DNA of 64,000 nucleotides. Origin: Plasmodiophora brassicae. Its lineage: Eukaryota; Endomyxa; Phytomyxea; Plasmodiophorida; Plasmodiophoridae. The stretch spans positions 248,001 through 312,000 of the forward strand of contig JASFAU010000004.1 in the NCBI GenBank assembly GCA_039704465.1, read 5' to 3'. Below, in pieces: positions 62,333 to 64,000 of this stretch. The stretch's first letter is position 1; every line of letters begins with the position of its first letter. The notes under the pieces were generated by a model. The model was not told where the DNA came from and did not search any database. It worked only from the letters and a program-made list of their open reading frames with translations. A program made the translations under genes and the position numbers.

Positions 62333-63896
62333 TTATCGTTGGGATCGCAGTCGCCGCAAATAGGCGGATATCTGTTCAACGGGTGGTGACTTCAATAGCG
62401 CATGCTGGTCGCTCTTATGCGCTTCGTACTGTTCGCACAACGACCGCCTGAGGCGCCAGAGCGCCCGCTTGTCGCCCACGGCCTCGGGCGATTCGCCTTC
62501 GAACCAGCGCATGTACTGCCGATACTCTTTACAGACGGCACATGGTGTCTGGAACCAGAATGCGATCTCTGAATCGGGGTCCTGCACACGCCGTTTAGAT
62601 TGAGGACGCCGGCCGGTCGCTGACGGGCGCCATACCATTGCTCGACGCAGGTGCGGCTGGACCATTGACCGGCCCCATGCCGGCATCAGCAACATTTGTG
62701 CCAGATCGACGTCGTGCGGCGGCATGCTCGACCGATGGCAGGTGATGAACTTGCTGGTCTGCCGTTGTAGCCAACGAAGGCATTCCTCGGGGCGAACGGC
62801 TCGCGTTACAGTGGAGACGAAACCATTGTCAGGGCACTGCCCCGAGTGGTACATGGTCGCCAACCACGCGAGACCTTTGAAGTACGATTCCAGTGCCTCG
62901 TCGGACAAGGCGTCATCGGCCGCAGCGCGGTCCTCGCCAGTAGGGGCACCGGACGGAATGACTTCCACCAGGTGCTCGAAGAGGCTCGTCAGCTCAGGGA
63001 CGCGCAGGTCCACAGAACCGTCGGTCTGGTGTACGACCAGGTACGGGCAGTTTGCCGATTTGTAGGTCGAGAAGCACAGCTGGGGCGTCATCCCCGACAC
63101 CTTCGGCATGTAGTCGTTACCTGAACGACGGCCATCAGGAACGTGCCGCGAGCAGACTGTCCGGACGATACCGACCGAGAAGGTAGATATGGATGGCCAA
63201 CGATGGCAGGTGGACCGGCTGTTGCGAGGACGCGGCCAGATGCCGAAGGGCACGAACGGGCAACGTTAACATGTCGTGGTTGCAGACGCGAGCCTCGTGC
63301 AGGCATGCCTGTGCGCATCCAATCGCAAGCAGGTCGGCATCGCTGCCGAACAGCAGCGACCTGCCGGCCTTCACGCCGAGACGTTTGATCCAACCGATCA
63401 GCTTGACTTCGCCTTCGCCTGGCTCCTCGCTGCAACTGAGGTACGTCCTAGAGCCGAACGATTTCCGTATCTGCGAATTCATGAGGGGGCAGTCGATAAT
63501 CGCACAGGTGCAACAGCCTACGTTGGCGGCAAGCGTGCACAATGCTGGTGTGCCAGGCGTTAGTGCCAAGGAGCTAAAGCTGGGGGCGGGCTCGAGATCA
63601 GACGGAGGCGACGCTCGTCGTCGTTTGATTTGAAGCAGATATTTCGCAGAGGGCGCAACACCGTCCATGAATATGCCGAGCTGGGCAGACGGGCGCACGG
63701 TCGTCACGATCCGGCGGATCATGCTGATGGCGCGGCGGTGGAATCGCGCCTCGCTCCCATTGGACTGCAGGACGGCCCGGTGCAACACCTCGTTGAGGTC
63801 GATGGCCAGCGTGGCAACCCGATGCACGTTCTGCACGGGCCGCATATGGCCGCTGGCCGCCTCGTAGCACCATTTGGAGAGCAACGGGATCCCCAT
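62333..63896 (-). CDS. Compact XRN-family 5'-3' exoribonuclease
   Basis: Two exons, 63896-63176 and 63120-62333, for 502 aa. The N-terminus has MGIPLLSKWC and the XRN catalytic blocks: LAIDLNEVLHR (Asp33), IFMDGVAPSAK (Asp78) with the basic patch KRRRAS, LTPGTPALC, SEEPGEGEVKLI (Glu161, Glu163), LFGSDADLLAIG (Asp186, Asp188) and LLGNDYMPKV (Asn242-Asp243). The second half has the helix block LESYFKGLAWLATMYHSGQCPDNGF, corresponding to YLEGLxWVxxYYxxGxxSW in XRN. At 502 aa it is far shorter than XRN1 (about 1,500-1,700) or XRN2 (about 900-1,000). All catalytic acidic residues are kept, so it is likely an active nuclease. The role (decay, processing or mitochondrial) is unknown. Confidence 0.83.
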
Positions 63897-64000
63897 TGGT
63901 CGCACGAAGGCGCTGGGGGGCGGGTCCTGCGGACTCCGTGGCGGAGTCCGTGAGGTGTCGTAAGGCATCATCACCTGCACACAGGGCGCCCGCTGTCCCA
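63897..64000. promoter_or_regulatory. XRN upstream region with GGACTCCG...CGGAGTCC hairpin
   Basis: 63931-63949 is an 8-bp-stem palindrome with a 3-nt centre, followed by a further partial element to 63953. It lies 35-57 bp upstream of the minus-strand XRN start codon and resembles the elements before RTF2. Confidence 0.45.

Overview
The window is nuclear DNA of a compact, GC-rich eukaryote, not a prokaryote or organelle. Nearly every recognisable protein only reads through once short GT-AG introns (about 37-96 nt, mostly 49-65 nt) are removed. Many of these introns carry a CTGAC/CTAAC-like branch motif 10-25 nt before the acceptor. I placed introns by hand from protein homology; in every multi-exon model given with exon coordinates the summed coding length is divisible by three. 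Gene density (about 30 genes in 64 kb), signal-peptide-bearing kinases, a hevein-type chitin-binding surface protein, lineage-specific secreted families and a single-chain ATP-citrate lyase suggest a parasitic protist. A plasmodiophorid (Rhizaria, clubroot type) fits best, but this is inference and no marker gene proves it.

Layout. 0-9.5 kb: STK19 winged-helix protein, a GT34 glycosyltransferase, an Nramp metal transporter, a decayed ABCA-transporter fragment, a GT4 glycosyltransferase, an AIM24-like protein and a SAP30 Sin3-binding protein. 9.5-13 kb: a poorly resolved region with an 88-bp palindrome and gene-like fragments, then a secreted kinase. 13-20.2 kb: an unknown two-exon protein, an NT-C2 domain protein, two tandem paralogous secreted proteins and a secreted C2H2 zinc-finger protein. 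20.2-30.4 kb: a small unknown gene, a TBC Rab-GAP, an MFS carrier, a two-TM protein, a CLASP/TOG microtubule protein and a multi-TM protein. 30.9-38.6 kb: ATP-citrate lyase (12 exons), a small ORF, a SANT-TPR protein and an RGS protein. 38.7-45.7 kb: a secretome cluster with two tandem duplicated signal-peptide kinases, a CBM18 chitin-binding protein and an eIF2alpha-kinase-like kinase. 45.9-59.3 kb: Sec10/EXOC5, mitochondrial ribosomal protein bL24m, a cathepsin-D-like protease, an LRR/coiled-coil protein, an ABHD13-type hydrolase and EFR3. 59.3-64 kb: a 1.03-kb young inverted duplication, RTF2 and a compact XRN-family 5'-3' exonuclease.

Functionally the housekeeping genes fall into membrane traffic (Sec10, TBC, EFR3), cytosolic acetyl-CoA supply, DNA and RNA maintenance (STK19, RTF2, XRN) and cytoskeleton (CLASP, LRR-coiled coil). 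Interspersed are clusters of secreted, apparently lineage-specific proteins. These are the most likely novel biology here.
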